Of a stretch of DNA of 64,000 nucleotides, positions 1-12,364 are shown in pieces. The notes under the pieces were generated by a model, which had not been told where the DNA came from, ran no database searches, and saw only the letters and a list, made by a program, of their open reading frames with translations. Source of the stretch: Beroe forskalii (Eukaryota > Ctenophora > Nuda > Beroida > Beroidae); the NCBI GenBank assembly GCA_011033025.1, contig WFMF01000493.1, forward strand, positions 1 to 64,000, given 5' to 3'. Each line of letters opens with the position of its first letter. The first letter of the stretch is position 1. The translations under genes were made by a program, and so were the position numbers.

Positions 1-1456
1 TACTTCAATAGATGGTACATTGATAATAATACTGAATAGTGTACAACAAGACGTTACTTCAATAGATGGTACATTGGATAATGAATACTGAATAGTGTAC
101 AACAAGACGTTACTTCAATAGATGATAATGAATACTGAATTGTACAACAAGATAATCAATACATTGGGTACTGAATTGAATGAATAGTGAATACAACAAG
201 ACGTTACTTCAATAGATGGTACATTGGATAATGAATACTGAATAGTGTACAACAAGACGTTACTTCAATAGATGGTACATTGGATAATCAATACTGAATA
301 GTGTACAACAAGACCTTACTTCAATGGATGGTACATTGGATAATACTGAATAGTGTACAACAAGACGTTACTTCAATAGATGGTACATTGGATGATCAAT
401 ACTGAATAGTGTACAACAAGACGTTACTTCAATAGATGGTACATTGGATAATCAATACTGAATAGTGTACAACAAGACGTTACTTCAATAGATGGTACAT
501 TGGATAATACTGAATAGTGTACAACAAGACGTTACTTCAATACATGGTACATTGGATAATACTGAATAGTGTACAACAAGACGTTATACTAACATGGTAC
601 ATTGGATAATACTGAATAGTGTACAACAAGACGTTACTTCAATAGATGCTACATTGGATAATACTGAATAGTGTACAACAACACGTTACTTCAATAGATG
701 GTACATTGGATAATGAATACTGAATAGTGTACAACAAGACGTTACTTCAATACATGGTACATTGGATAATACTGAATAGTGTACAACAAGACGTTACTTC
801 AATAGATGGTACATTGGATAATGAATACTGAATAGTGTACAACAAGACGTTACTTCAATACATGGTACATTGGATAATACTGAATAGTGTACAACAAGAC
901 GTTACTTCAATACATGGTACATTGGATAATGAATACTGAATAGTGTACAACAAGACGTTACTTCAATACATGGTACATTGGATAATACTGAATAGTGTAC
1001 AACAAGACGTTACTTCAATAGATGGTACATTGGATAATACTGAATAGTGTACAACAAGACGTTACTTCAATACATGGTACATTGGATAATACTGAATAGT
1101 GTACAACAAGACGTTACTTCAATAGATGGTACATTGGATAATGAATACTGAATAGTGTACAACAAGACCTTACTTCAATAGATGGTACATTGGATAATAC
1201 TGAATAGTGTACAACAAGACGTTACTTCAATACATGGTACATTGGATAATACTGAATAGTGTACAACAAGACGTTACTTCAATAGATGGTACATTGGATA
1301 ATGAATACTGAATAGTGTACAACAAGACCTTACTTCAATAGATGGTACATTGGATAATACTGAATAGTGTACAACAAGACGTTACTTCAATACATGGTAC
1401 ATTGGATAATACTGAATAGTGTACAACAAGACGTTACTTCAATACATGGTACATTG
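1..1456. repeat. 52-bp satellite/minisatellite array
   Basis: About 27 head-to-tail copies of a unit that reads roughly GTTACTTCAATAGATGGTAC followed by ATTGGATAATACTGAATAGT and GTACAACAAGAC (52 bp). Some copies carry a 4-bp GAAT insertion, giving 56 bp. The array continues off the left edge of the window. Copies differ by a few scattered substitutions (TAGATGG or TACATGG) and the variants alternate in a higher-order pattern. No gene is seen in it. Confidence 0.97.
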
Positions 1457-1457
1457 A

Positions 1458-2961
1458 GGTATATCCACTCGCGTGCGCTTTTTGCAGACATTTTAGGTAG
1501 CGGGCGTGCGTAGCCCGGTAAAATATCTGCACGCTAAATTTGATATACCCACCGGATATAGCCCGGCCCGCGAGAACAGTTCTACACCGGTTGCAATATA
1601 GCCCGCCTCTTGGAAGAAAATAACTTTTGTTGCTTTACTGGCTGAGATCATTGAAAGTGTCCATGATAACAAATTTAGCAGCAAAATCTCGATCATGAGG
1701 CAAAAAACTGACAAATAGTATGATTTTTTGTGGAATTGATTATCGACAAAAACATCGAGGTCATGTGAAGTTAAAAGTCAAAACACTGAAATTGCTTTTC
1801 ATCATCGTCCAGCAGCGTAAAAATAATGAAATTGTGATTCGAAGTAGTTCAACTTCGAAATAGAAGTGGATAAAATTAACAGCAAAACAACATAGGTATC
1901 GATAATTAATGAACATTCAGCAAAATATGTGGCCAACAGTAGACAAAAGTCGATTCAAATTGCAGAGAAAACAGTGAACTGCGGTGAAAGCAGTGATGGC
2001 AGCAGTTCGAATTCTGTAAAAAATCATTTCGAGAAAGAGAAGTAAAAAGATTCAAAATCAAAACACGAGAGAATGAAATTTAATATCATGAAATAAAATC
2101 TGGAATTTGCATTCGCCTTGATCATTAATTGCATTGCCATGTTGTCAAGGTTACACATTTTTCAGAAATAGCAAGAGGTGAATGAGAGCAATACGTCATT
2201 ATCACAAATAACTATGGTGCATTACTTTTTCTCACACATGGATGCTACGATGTTAGATAAATGCCGCCTAATTACCGGTCTGGTACATTGTGCAATTACT
2301 GCCCCATGAGAAATGTAAAATAGGCACTTTAAGTCATTGGCATACCATATACAACCATAGTAATTACGTCATTCTCAGCGGCCTATTTAACTGTGCGGCA
2401 AAAACAGAGTTTCACCAAATGTAAATACGCTCATTTTTAGCCATTTCCTTTCATCGTTTTCTATATCTTTTCAAGTTCTGTTGTAATTGATGCGTTTAAA
2501 AAAATGACATGCTACCAAGATTAATTCATTTTCTTCTTTGTTTGTTTTTCTAATTATTGTTTGTTTCTCCAAGATTGCCCGTGTTTCATTTACCTACAGC
2601 ATCTCACTACAATTTAAGCCAATAATCCTTCGATTGCAAGACCTTTGAGATTGATCCATGTTTTTATCCGATTCGCCTTTTAAAATTTTCGCCCTCGGGC
2701 CCTTCGGGCCCTCGGGCTCACAACTTTGAACTTCTGCATAAGCTTTGCCAACCCTGCGATCTAATACTTACGATGCTTAATCGTGTTTGTATTGCATTTG
2801 TAAAAAACTTAAATTTTTGTTAATTTAAGTAAAACTCAATATTATTGTTGCAAAACCTTCGCGTGTGTTCAAATCTTCGAGGATTTACTTGAACATTCAA
2901 CTCCTTTCATCTTAGATAGATATGCCTTCTCCCAAAAAGCTCACGCGAGTGGATATATACC
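1458..2961. mobile_element. Putative non-autonomous DNA transposon with ~27-bp inverted ends
   Basis: The left end GGTATATCCACTCGCGTGCG is matched in inverted orientation near 2934-2961, where the reverse complement of the plus strand reads GGTATATATCCACTCGCGTG. The interior is AT-rich with no convincing ORF. A clear target-site duplication was not found, so the borders are approximate. The left border abuts the satellite array. Confidence 0.5.
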
Positions 2962-2979
2962 ATATACTCCTCGCCTCAT

Positions 2980-3121
2980 GGGCTGAATTTCGTATAGCAC
3001 TCGGGCTCTTCGAGCCCTGCGTGCTATACGATATATATCCCACTCGGGCTTGCGCCCTCGAGGGATAGATTTTCATATCGCACGCGCAAGCGCGTGCGAT
3101 ATCAGATATGAAATTCAGCCC
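2980..3121. repeat. Three-stem nested palindrome
   Basis: An outer stem pairs GGGCTGAATTTC (2980) with GAAATTCAGCCC (ending 3121). Inside it lie two hairpins: CGTATAGCAC paired with GTGCTATACG around a GGGCTC/GAGCCC core, and TATCGCACGCGC paired with GCGTGCGATA around AAGC. The segment could fold as a three-way junction or cruciform. Confidence 0.8.
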
Positions 3122-4055
3122 TAGAGGCTGCGGAACCTTCTGCAGATTGAGAATTTGTACAAATCCACGGTTCATTGCATTTAATGCTCCATGAACTGTG
3201 CTTTCCAGGTTCCACACGTCAGCTGGCATCAATCACATTGCCCATCGGAGTAACGGAGTCCCAGCCACACAGGACCAGGACCTGTGTGAGTACCTCTAGT
3301 AGCACACAGAGGCTGTAAATTACTCTAGTATAGCTTTCTTACTACTTATAATTCTTCTTCATATATAAATTAATAAATATGTCAGGCGGAATTTACAAGA
3401 ATTTTTTACAAGAATTTTAAAATATAATTTGTGACAAAAGCAATGTCATTCAAATCGCACACAAGTCTGTAATATTATGTTAATCGGGGATGATAGTGTG
3501 ATTTGGTGATGTATTTTGGTGATTAGAATTGATTTGGTGAAAAGTCATCAGCGTACTGATTCGAGGGAGCAGACGAAAGCATACAAAAAAGGGGCCAATT
3601 TTTGAATACTATAGAAGGATAATGGTGACTAGATGAGATTGGGGATCGTAATGTGGGCACGTACAGACCAAAGAGCCAACAGAGAGAGATGCCGAAGAGA
3701 GAAAAGAACTGATGCCGAAGAGAAAAAAGAACTGATGAGAAGAGCTGAAGTAACAGGAGTAATCGTGCAGGAAGAGCAAAGCAACAAGAACTCACGAAGA
3801 CCTGGAGAAGGAGAATTAGAAAAGAAGAAATGGATAGGGTTGATGTTGTCCCCCGGCCTACGCATGCCCCACGCATGGGACACAGTTAAGCCCAAATCGG
3901 TACGCAGCCAGGTGAGCATCGGAGAGGCACCTGCTTCCCACACATATGTAGCAGGTGGCTGGATCACTACCAGCGCAAGTCGGAAACACCCCCTCTTTTC
4001 CACTCCAGCCATCTGGGATCCAAACTGAGTGGGACACTTAGACAACATCCAGGCC

Positions 4056-6690
4056 CTATGATGAGGATTCAGACGATGAAAAGAGCAGACAAGGCTGGAA
4101 AACAAAGAGCAGAAAGCGGAAAGAGTGAAAAGCTGAGATGAGAGAGATTGAAGGTGGAATCACAGGAAATCTAAGATGAGCTTTCACCTTGCTGAGACAG
4201 TTCTTTTTGTACTTTAGAGTGCTCTTGTACATAATCTTGATTGCCCTGGTCATGATTTGTATATGTCTCACAAGTGAGTCATTATTTGATTCAGCAGGAC
4301 CTGGTGGATATGTCCTGGCTATCTGAATGCCATTAAGAGGAGTATCACCATGGTTGATGTCGAGACTGTTGATCAGTGATGCCATCTTATGCCTATGTGA
4401 TGTTGTTAGTGGACAGGTGGCAAGGATGTGTTCTTCATCTTCAATAGCTGAGGTGTCGATTCCTTTTGATGAGCAGAAGTCGCAGATCCTTTCTGCTTTA
4501 GGAATGTTTTGTGCCTTCCAGTTTCAATATTGAGTTTGTGAGCACTACAGCGAATCCTTGCAGTGAATTTCCTGTCCTCAAAATTGCGGGCATGGTCAAG
4601 GTTATGTTCCACGTGATCTTGTCTTTACCTCTCTGTAGAATGAGAGCCTGCTTGATTGCTCCAAGGTGAATCTCCATGCTTCAGTGAAGTGATTCTGAAG
4701 GTTCTTGACCAGTAACACAGGAGATGCAGCTTCAGCTAGATGAGTGGCTGAAACAGAGGCTGCCAGTTGATACTGATTATTGCTGTCTGTTGCAAAACTT
4801 TCGATGATAGATTTCATGTTGGAGTACCATGATAAACCAAGATTTGCCTTTTCGTTGAATGCTGCCTTGGCAAGGTTTGAATCTTCCATCTCAGCCAGTC
4901 TTTTGAAGTATTTGACGCAGAGCTTCAGTAGGGTTTCCATTATCTACTTGGAATCTTTTATCTAGATAAATAGATAATTTTTTCGCAATTATCTAGATTA
5001 TCTAGATAATTTTTGAATCCGGAATTTATACAAATTTGACACAACTTTCAACGTAAGAAACGCACAACTTTTGCAGTGAAGTATCATCCCATAACCAGCT
5101 CTTGGTTATTCACATTGTTGTTAATTGAAGTTTATGATATCAATGACCACCAAAAGATCATTTGATATCGAATGAAGTTCAGGTGTTCAGGACATTCGTT
5201 GTTTCATTTGATTAAGTTGAAATATGTAATCATCCATAAAAAAGTAGCAACAAGTTCTCATCTACCCATCAGTCGCTATAAACACTTGCATTAGCCATTA
5301 TCCATCGGAAAGGAGTCAATTAATGACGAATTAAGGTTGATTTCATATGATGGCCTCGGACAGTCGGAGTTGCTGGAGTGAGAATTAGAGAATAAGAAAA
5401 AGGAATGAAATTCCCTAATTAACATACCAAAGTTAATGGTTGTTCGAGTTGGATGCGTTAACAATTTAATGTTGGTTATTTAGGGGTTTGATTTTAAACA
5501 AGCAATGAATTTGCCATAGCTGGAGGCTAATTTCGTACATATTTTCACCTCATTTTTGAAAAGGGCACAATGTTTTGTGACAGAATATTTATATAGTAGT
5601 GGAGGAGAATATCGAGAGTTAAGAGTAGGTATTGAACTTTTGTTTGATGTGATAAGATCCTTTATTAAACTTTTTAACATTGCCTTCTATTATCTAGTTC
5701 TGTTATTCATTTCAGTTTGACAATGGTCAAATTATTAGTTAAACAGATTGTACTTGAAGCCGGACAGTCTTTCCATTAACCTGGAGTTCCTGAACATTGA
5801 GCAATTTTCATAGAAGTCTGAAATAAGTCCAAGTCCATCTATGCATAGCCACAAGGTGTCTTACTAACTTAATAGATCTCCAAAACGGATGTGAAAATGA
5901 ACAGAACAGAAATTTTGAATATTCAAAGTCCAATAATTATTGAAAAATTTCTAGAAAATTGGAAAATTTAGCTGAAATTTCTCGGCAAAAGGGATATGAA
6001 GTTTATCTAGATATCTAGTAGAAATTATCTACTTATCTAGATAAATAGACAAAGATTTTTTGCAAATTATCTAGACAATCTTATCTAGATAATATCTAGA
6101 TGGAAACCCTAAGCTTCAGGCTATCGATAAGAAGTGGAAATCTGCCAGTTTCACCCCAGGCAGCAGAGTTGGATGCATTGCGCCTTATGCCTAGCAGATA
6201 CTTGAGGTGACGTAGATGAACCTGCTCAAGGCGCATCTTGGCAATTTTCGAGACACAATTGTTGATATTACTGTCACGGTCAAAGCAGGAGATAAGGTGT
6301 TTCACGACAGGTCGACTAGGAAGCCAGACTTGGCACCCATAGGTTAGGATGGGTGTCACAAGGGAACCAAAGAGTTGCTGTAGGTTCTTGGGATCCACGT
6401 ATCTCCTGTCAACAGTATTCCTCAGACTGAAGTGTGCCCCGAGGCCTTTCTTGTAAAGCGAGTCTTCGGCCTGGCTGAAATTCCCCTTGTTGCTGATGAT
6501 GATACCCAGGTAGCAGTAGGAGGTAACCAGCTCGATCTTATCTCCATTAATGATTGGTCTCCAGGTGGCACTTGGAGGATAGAGTCCATTCATAACCATG
6601 AACTTGGTTTTAGAGATATTTATTTCGAGACCCCAGGCATTGCAGTAGTTCTCAATAACATTCAGTTGGTTCCAAAGCCCTTATATATAG
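4056..6690 (-). pseudogene. LINE (non-LTR retrotransposon) reverse-transcriptase C-terminal fragment, interrupted
   Basis: Read on the minus strand from about 6690, the translation gives the fingers/thumb side of a non-LTR reverse transcriptase: an ENYCNAWGLEINISKTKF block, then YLGIIISN, then LVTPILTYGCQVW. It continues to a terminal zinc-knuckle-like CDFC...EEHILATC near 4430-4500. At 6111/4929 the frame is cut by a ~1.2-kb MITE; the amino acids on each side (DSLKL, then CVKYFKRL) join once the insert and one 8-bp duplication are discounted. A 1-nt frameshift lies between the ETGR segment and the zinc knuckle. No 5' half or endonuclease is present. Dead remnant, clade not assigned. Confidence 0.8.
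4929..6111. mobile_element. hAT-like MITE with 8-bp target duplication
   Basis: Inverted ends TAGGGTTTCCA (4929) and TGGAAACCCTA (ending 6111) are followed inward by AT-rich repeats of TTATCTAGATAA. The flanks are an exact 8-bp duplication, AGCTTCAG, at 4921-4928 and 6112-6119. An 8-bp duplication plus termini fitting YARNG are hAT-superfamily traits. It sits inside the LINE reading frame. No transposase ORF, so it is non-autonomous. Confidence 0.85.
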
Positions 6691-6937
6691 CTACAGACCT
6701 CTCTGACACCACTCAGTACCCAATCAAGCATGCCGAATGTTCATACCAGAGTACCAGTGACGTTTGACACCACCAGGTATATAGACATCACTTAGAGGAG
6801 TAGCCACATCCGATTAAAATATGACCTCATCACTGATAAGAACTACAGTACTACATTGTACTGTACGAATTGTACTGTACTGTACTGTGCGAATGGTGAA
6901 CGGTGGCTGGAGGCCACGGGCCCTGCTAGTAGTAGTA

Positions 6938-7245
6938 ATAGTTTGTTTGAATTCTGTTTGTCAATAGTTTGTCTTATTCTGTCTGTCTATAGTTTGTCTG
7001 TAATCTGTATTTTGTCTGTTTTTGTCTGTAATCTGTATTTTGTCTGTATTTTGTCTGTAATCTGTATTTTGTCTGTATTCTGTCTGTCTATAGTTTGTCT
7101 TATTCTGTCTGTCTATAGTTTGTCTGTAATCTGTATTTTGTCTGTAATCTGTATTTTGTCTGTATTCTGTCTGTCTATAGTTTTTCTTATTCTGTCTGTC
7201 TATAGATTGTCTTATTCTGTCTGTCTATAGTTTGTCTGTCTTTCT
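6938..7245. repeat. TCTGTCTGTCTATAGTTTGTC-type simple tandem repeats
   Basis: About 300 bp of imperfect repeats built from TCTGTCTGTCTATAG, TTTGTCTGTAATCTG and TATTTTGTCTG. The long open frame across it (repeating LSVICILSV) is a by-product of the repeat and not a gene. Confidence 0.9.
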
Positions 7246-7841
7246 ATGTCATCTGAATGGACACTGTAAGCTGTTTGTACCCATCAGTGGTCGACCGGGG
7301 CCCCGGCCCCGGCCAAAATCACTGCCCCCGGCTCTTCCCGGCCGCGGCCGAATTTTCAACCCCGGCCCCGGCCTAAAATCGTGATTTTACCGGGGAATTG
7401 GCCGAAGATTTAACATTTACCTTTTCAGATGAAAATTTGTGAATTCCATAATAATTTCCTTACTTGACATTTTTCCATCCAATGATATTTCTAATGCTTA
7501 GGACATTTAACTTCTGAATAGGTCGCTCAAGACGCGTACTCACGTACATTTTAATTACTTCAAATTGTAGAGAAAATTGTATTGAGCTGATGTTGCTATC
7601 TATTGCAACCACCACCCCAGACCCGAATCTATCATCGAAGTTTAACTTTCGTGTTATTTTTGCTTCGACGAGACATGTAAACACGTTGAAAATAAACGAA
7701 AATACTGTTTTGAAAAGGCTAAATACTATTGAGGCATCTATTTTATCAGCATTATTAAACGTTTGGTTTTTGGAGGTTGTCGCACCCAGGGCAATCGACA
7801 CATTTAGGTTCCACAACACTGTTGCTCTTTCTTTTGGACCA

Positions 7842-8741
7842 TACGGTAGTCGGACATTTGCCCGACACGGACATTTATCTGACACGGACAGTTGTCCGAA
7901 ACCCAGTACGAAATTTTGCGGACATTTGTCCGACATGGACATTTGTCCGAAAATCCCATTACAATTTTTTCAAACTTATTGGAAGGAGCCTATCAATTGT
8001 CCGACACGGACATTTGTCCGAATAAGACAGTGTTAATGAGGTTATCAATAGTCCTCAACAATCTTCTGCGGGCTCTGATCATATTTGACCCACTTGGCGG
8101 CTCTGGGTTCAGATGGTTGACGCAGCTGTCTCCTGGTGAGCTTGAGGTCTGTTAGTGCCTGCTCTGCGTGGAAGGAGACACAAGGAAGCACCGTGCTGGT
8201 TCCACATATCGTGGCTGAAGGTAAGAGGTGTGGTCGAGGTCCCAATCCAGGTGGATCCGAAATAGGAGATGAAGGTGGCCATGTTTGTTGGGAGCAGGGG
8301 CTTGCGGGTCGACATCATCCACAGGAAAGAAGGCGATGGCTCCAATCTTGGCGAAGCTGTCTCTGTAGGATTTTGCAACCCCGCCTGGTAGTAGAGGGCA
8401 ACACATCAGCAACAGCGTTGTGGATTGCCAGCTCGTAGTCCAGGGGGATGGAGGAGGGTTTGTAGGGGCCCAGGTTTCGACTTCTTCGAAGGGGTTTCTG
8501 TAGAGGGTGGTGGTCTTTCCAGAAGAGAGGGAGATTAATGGTGTTGGGGAAGAGCCCGTCTCGCATCACATTACATGAGAACGTCCCATCTCGTCAGTAT
8601 CGGGTCCCATCACCCCGCATGAGTGATGGGGTGATGTCAAATCCTGGACTGGGGTCGCATCACATGATTTTGTACCTACGTATCAGTCGGAGAACCTTGC
8701 CGTATAATCATCAAATGTAAACACAGTAGTTCCCCTTTCCT
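7842..8741. mobile_element. Insertion inside copy A carrying Mutator-like remnants
   Basis: This segment is absent from the sister copy at 47290. It is bordered by similar words, CTTTTGGACC on the left and CTTTTGACC on the right, which could be a mutated 9-10-bp target duplication as made by Mutator-like elements. The left part holds repeats of CGGACATTTGTCCGACACGG type. The assignment rests on the protein remnant at 8152-8569 and is tentative. Confidence 0.45.
8152..8569 (-). pseudogene. Mutator-like (MULE) transposase fragment, frameshifted
   Basis: A minus-strand reading contains LDYELAIHNAVADVLP followed by STTRRGC. This matches the general MULE transposase pattern of an acidic residue, then E-x-A-x-x-NA-x-x-x-xFP and GC before the transposase helix. 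The frame then breaks, and the continuation (SYRDSFAKIGAIAFFP) sits in another frame. Only one conserved block is visible, so this is a remnant; a random match is possible. Confidence 0.4.
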
Positions 8742-9319
8742 TTTGACCAGACATGTTGAAAAAATACAAAAATAGAGTCTGAATGCTATAAAAGTATAAA
8801 AGCGACTGTTCTATTTGCACAGGTCATCTGGCTTCTGCATATCATTGAATTTCAGTTACAGCCTTGATTTTGCTTCGGCCAAATTCGTCTAAAAAATACG
8901 AGGATCGAGTTGAAATACTAAAGAGGCGAAACTTCTATTTGCTCAGATCGTCTGGCTTCTGGGGGCTGCCGCCCCCAGACCCCTGCGTATCATTGAATTT
9001 CAGTGACGGTCTTCATTTTTCTCAGAAGTCAATCCAAATAAGTCGAAAGAATACGAAAAATAGAGTTGAAATGCTACAGAGGCAACGATTCTATTTCTTT
9101 TTGCTCAGGTCTTCTGGCTACTGGGAGCTGCCGCCCCTAGACCCCAGCATATCATTCAATTTCAGCGACGGTCTTGATTTTGCTTCGACCAGATTCGTTT
9201 AAAAATACGAAAAATTGAGTTGTAATACCAAAGAGGCGAATATTCTATTTGCTCAGGTCGACTGGCTCCTGGGAGCTGCCGCCCCCAGACCCCTGCATAT
9301 CATTGAATTTCAGTGACGG

Positions 9320-9530
9320 TGGGGGGGCAACGTCCCGCTTTGTCCCGGTTTGTCCCGCTTTGCCCCATTGCTCACCCAAATCTTGGAGCGGGACATTTTT
9401 GGCTTTTTGGGGCGGGACAAAGCGGGACATTGCGGGACAAACTGGGACATTTCTGATATGAAATTTCCAATATTTAAGGAAAAAGTTTATTTGTTGGCTC
9501 ACCGGGCATTGAATTCATTGAATAAGGGGT
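9320..9530. repeat. GGGACA/TGTCCC low-complexity tract
   Basis: Short direct and inverted copies of TGTCCCGCTTTG and GCGGGACAAA. The tract begins where copy A of the hAT-like element stops matching its sister. Similar GGGACA words recur inside the element at 42152. No gene. Confidence 0.6.
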
Positions 9531-10895
9531 GAAACTTCATCCCAGGCATATTTTCGACCTCATGATCTCAGTCTCATGGACTACTTTTCTTGCCCTCATA
9601 GCTCACAAATATATGCTGCAAAGTTAAACGCTCACCCCAATGGCCCAATGGTCTTGAATGCATTTCATTTTGAAAATTTAAGGAAATACCTTTAGGACAC
9701 TTGGGACAAATGGGACATTGACAAATGGTACGCAAGAGAGAACGACAATTTGTTTGTACTTCTGTCAGTAATAAAAATCGAAATAAAATAGTAAATTATC
9801 ATTACACGACTTTTTGCGCATTATGTCGATGAGATAAGAACTTAGAACACGATTCAACGATTTAAAATTAGTTTATTACATTTTCTAACAGGACATGTAG
9901 TTTTTCTCATCATTTGAGACATGAAATGGTATTTACTCGTGAGTCGAGGTAAAAATGCGAAGGTGACGAATATTGCAGGGTTGCAATCAGTGCGTCAAGA
10001 GTTATTTGCGGAGTGATCTCATTATTGGGTATTAGACGAGAGATTTGAGTTAGAAAGAGGGTTAATCGAGTTTCGTTTTTCGTGGTGTAATCATGTTATC
10101 AACATCGCTATACTGCGTACTTTGGTTACATAGATTCTCCTCGTGGCATAAGGAACTTATCACACTTGGTGCGATAAGATTAATTCGGTAACGCAGTGTA
10201 GCTCAATCAATAAACTTTCAATATCATATGATTTGAATTTAAGAAGTTCTAATTCTGTGGGCCGGAAATGATTGCCAAGTTTGTCGGATAGGGAAAGTTT
10301 GAGTGCCTCACAGCATATTTTCAGGGTGTTTTGAGTAGATCACATATGAAAATTATTTCGATATTGCTGAGAAAAGACTGCTCCTTATTCGTTTAACTAG
10401 TCTCAAAAGGGTCTAGGATACATTAACTTCTATATTGGTGAATATCTTTCAAGATTCAAGTATAGAAAAGGATTTCATGCTTGAAATTACCAATTCTCAG
10501 GGCTATGAGAAAATGAGTGACTCCCGAAATTGGACTAAACTAATAGTCAGACAACATCTGTAACTGTAATTCTGTAACTGTATTTCATCAGACACGATCA
10601 ATCTATGGTCAATATTCCTCACCGAGTCAGGATTCTATTAAAAAAAGGGTTCTATAAAGTGTGAGCTACAATGCAGAGTCCTTTTTATACCTTATGTGGG
10701 GTACTTATTAGAGCTATGCTTAAATGATTATATTAGCGCTCTGATCCATGCCAGGAAGTTGGTAATGTGCCACATGAAAACTTATTTAAAACCCATTGAA
10801 AATTCTGAACAAACCCATTTTTGGCCATTTCCTCTAAAATTAAGACGATTTATGAGTTTTGAACTGGACCAAGACTAAAGACTAAAGACTAAAAA
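9531..10895. other. Gene-free stretch
   Basis: AT-rich sequence with no ORF that looks coding and no clear repeat borders. Confidence 0.5.
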
Positions 10896-10964
10896 TGGAA
10901 TTTTAGCAAGTTTAGAAGTTTAGACTTTAGTAAAGTCTAAACTTCTAAACTTGCTAAAATTCCA
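10896..10964. repeat. Near-perfect 69-nt palindrome
   Basis: The 34-nt arms at 10896-10929 and 10931-10964 are exact reverse complements around a single G at 10930; the left arm starts TGGAATTTTAGCAAGTTTAG. The left flank has three ACTAAAG repeats. No target duplication was recognised. Confidence 0.95.
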
Positions 10965-11144
10965 ATTCATTTTTTCCAAAAAAACTAAAAATGCAATGCT
11001 TCACCCTTGTTGAGCTTATTAGCAAACGGGAAGCAGGAACATTTGCTCCTCTATAAAATTATAAACTAAACAATATGGAACAACTTTTTACTTTTTTGGA
11101 TATGAGACTCAAATCAATCTAATAAACAGTTACATGTCGAAGTG

Positions 11145-11248
11145 GTGACCGTATACCGCAACTTACATGGTCGAGGCTACAGCCGAGACTGTGTAAGTTG
11201 GATAATGGACGAGGCGTGCCGAGTTCATTATCGAAGGTATACGGTCAC
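11145..11248. repeat. Small foldback element
   Basis: GTGACCGTATACC at 11145 is matched by GGTATACGGTCAC ending at 11248. A second nested pair, CAACTTACA and TGTAAGTTG, lies inside. A related word (ACTGTATAACCGAACTTACA) recurs near 11447, suggesting a dispersed family. Confidence 0.7.
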
Positions 11249-11259
11249 AGCTGAGATCA

Positions 11260-12364
11260 TGGAACCGATTATACCCCGACCAGAAATAGCTGAAAGTTGA
11301 GACCGAATGTTCTCCGGCCAAACAACAGTATTTCTTCACACTGATCGGGACCCTCGTCCGGATCCAACACTTAAGTAAATTTTTGAGTGCTCCTTTATAA
11401 AATCAAATTTAATTTTCAGCTTTTTTGCACTGTGTGTCATTGGAGACTGTATAACCGAACTTACACGGTCGCTAAAACAAGCGTGGGAAGGGCATAATCG
11501 TGACCACACGATATTATCACGTTTAAATTAAAATGCGAGAAGCTACTTGATCTTTTAAAAAGTCATGATTTAAATGGATCTTTATAATTATTATTATTTA
11601 ATAATCCGCCTAGGAATGCTAGAAGATCGGAAGAGATGAAATTTATAAGTATGCAGGAAATCTTTAAGTTTAATAAAATAATCTGAACGTGGAATCGTGG
11701 ACAATATTACATGAAATATGTTTCATCATTATTAAATTGGAACATTGAAACTTTCGCTAATCTAAGTTCTTCCACATTACTGATCAACCCGAGCAACAAC
11801 CAAAGTGAATGGAAGTTTCGAAATGACATTTTCTGATTTCTATGGCTGACTCTGATTTCTCGAAAGCTTATAATATAATAAGAAATATAATAAAGTTTTA
11901 TACATTTTTAAACAAAAATCAAATACAATAATTGAATCTGCCTGCTAATTTAATGATTATCTTGCAGTTAATCTGAATATTACCGAGAAATCCAATCAAA
12001 TCCACAGTGACTCCTTCACAACCAAGTATATTACCAAAATGATGCATCCAATATGATATACCTTAATAAACGATGGTAGGCAGGAGGAACAATTAGGACT
12101 TTTTGAGGCCAAAGAATGTCAAATAACACATTGATGGAAGTAGAAACTTGTCTCATTTCTTACGAGATCAACTGATTATCGTATGATTGAGTAGATGATG
12201 ATTCAGACAACCAACTTTACCAAATATCTGGAGAGACACCCACACTTGAGCTGTCGTCGTCGACACAGAGCAGCAATATCACGTATGTACACGTAGACAC
12301 ACAGGGTGTGACACTTCAAACACATCTTGATAAGATAGCCATCTGAATTACTTCACAAACTCTG
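11260..12364. other. Gene-free stretch, probably 3' flank of the coiled-coil gene
   Basis: AT-rich sequence with no coding signal. As it lies downstream of a minus-strand gene, part of it may be 3' UTR. Confidence 0.45.

Larger units (their letters stand above)
3337..6929 (+). mobile_element. Composite Helitron-like element (candidate)
   Basis: The left end TCTTACTACTTATAATTCTT is shared with the left end of the small element at 50475. The last ~250 bp (from about 6680) is also shared with that element and ends in a hairpin (GTGGCT-GGA-GGCCAC) followed by GGGCCCTG and CTAG, with T as the next base. A 5' TC, a 3' hairpin plus CTRR and an A/T target are the Helitron signature. Here the base before TC is T rather than A. 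Between the ends lies a minus-strand LINE fragment interrupted by a MITE. No Rep/helicase gene is seen, so it would be non-autonomous. Confidence 0.5.
7285..9330. mobile_element. Broken copy A of the GGGGCC-ended hAT-like element
   Basis: It begins with CAGTGGTCGACCGGGG at 7285 and matches the complete copy at 46695-48293 over its left ~550 bp. It resumes match at about 8742 (ACCAGACATGTTGAAAAAAT), after a ~900-bp insertion. It then carries about four ~150-bp tandem units, each containing the hairpin CTGGGGGC-TGCC-GCCCCCAG or a variant. The matching right terminus is missing; sequence diverges after about 9320. Confidence 0.8.

Noticed and set aside
1-1456. Possible CRISPR-like array
   Set aside because: Units are contiguous with no unique spacers; it is a tandem satellite in a eukaryotic genome.
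3629-4105. 158-codon minus-strand ORF and overlapping ORFs at 3523-4028
   Set aside because: Low-complexity and without a family feature; probably the 3' flank of the LINE fragment or Helitron filler.
6856-7230. 124-codon plus-strand ORF rich in LSVICILSV
   Set aside because: It is an artefact of TCTGTCTG-type simple repeats.
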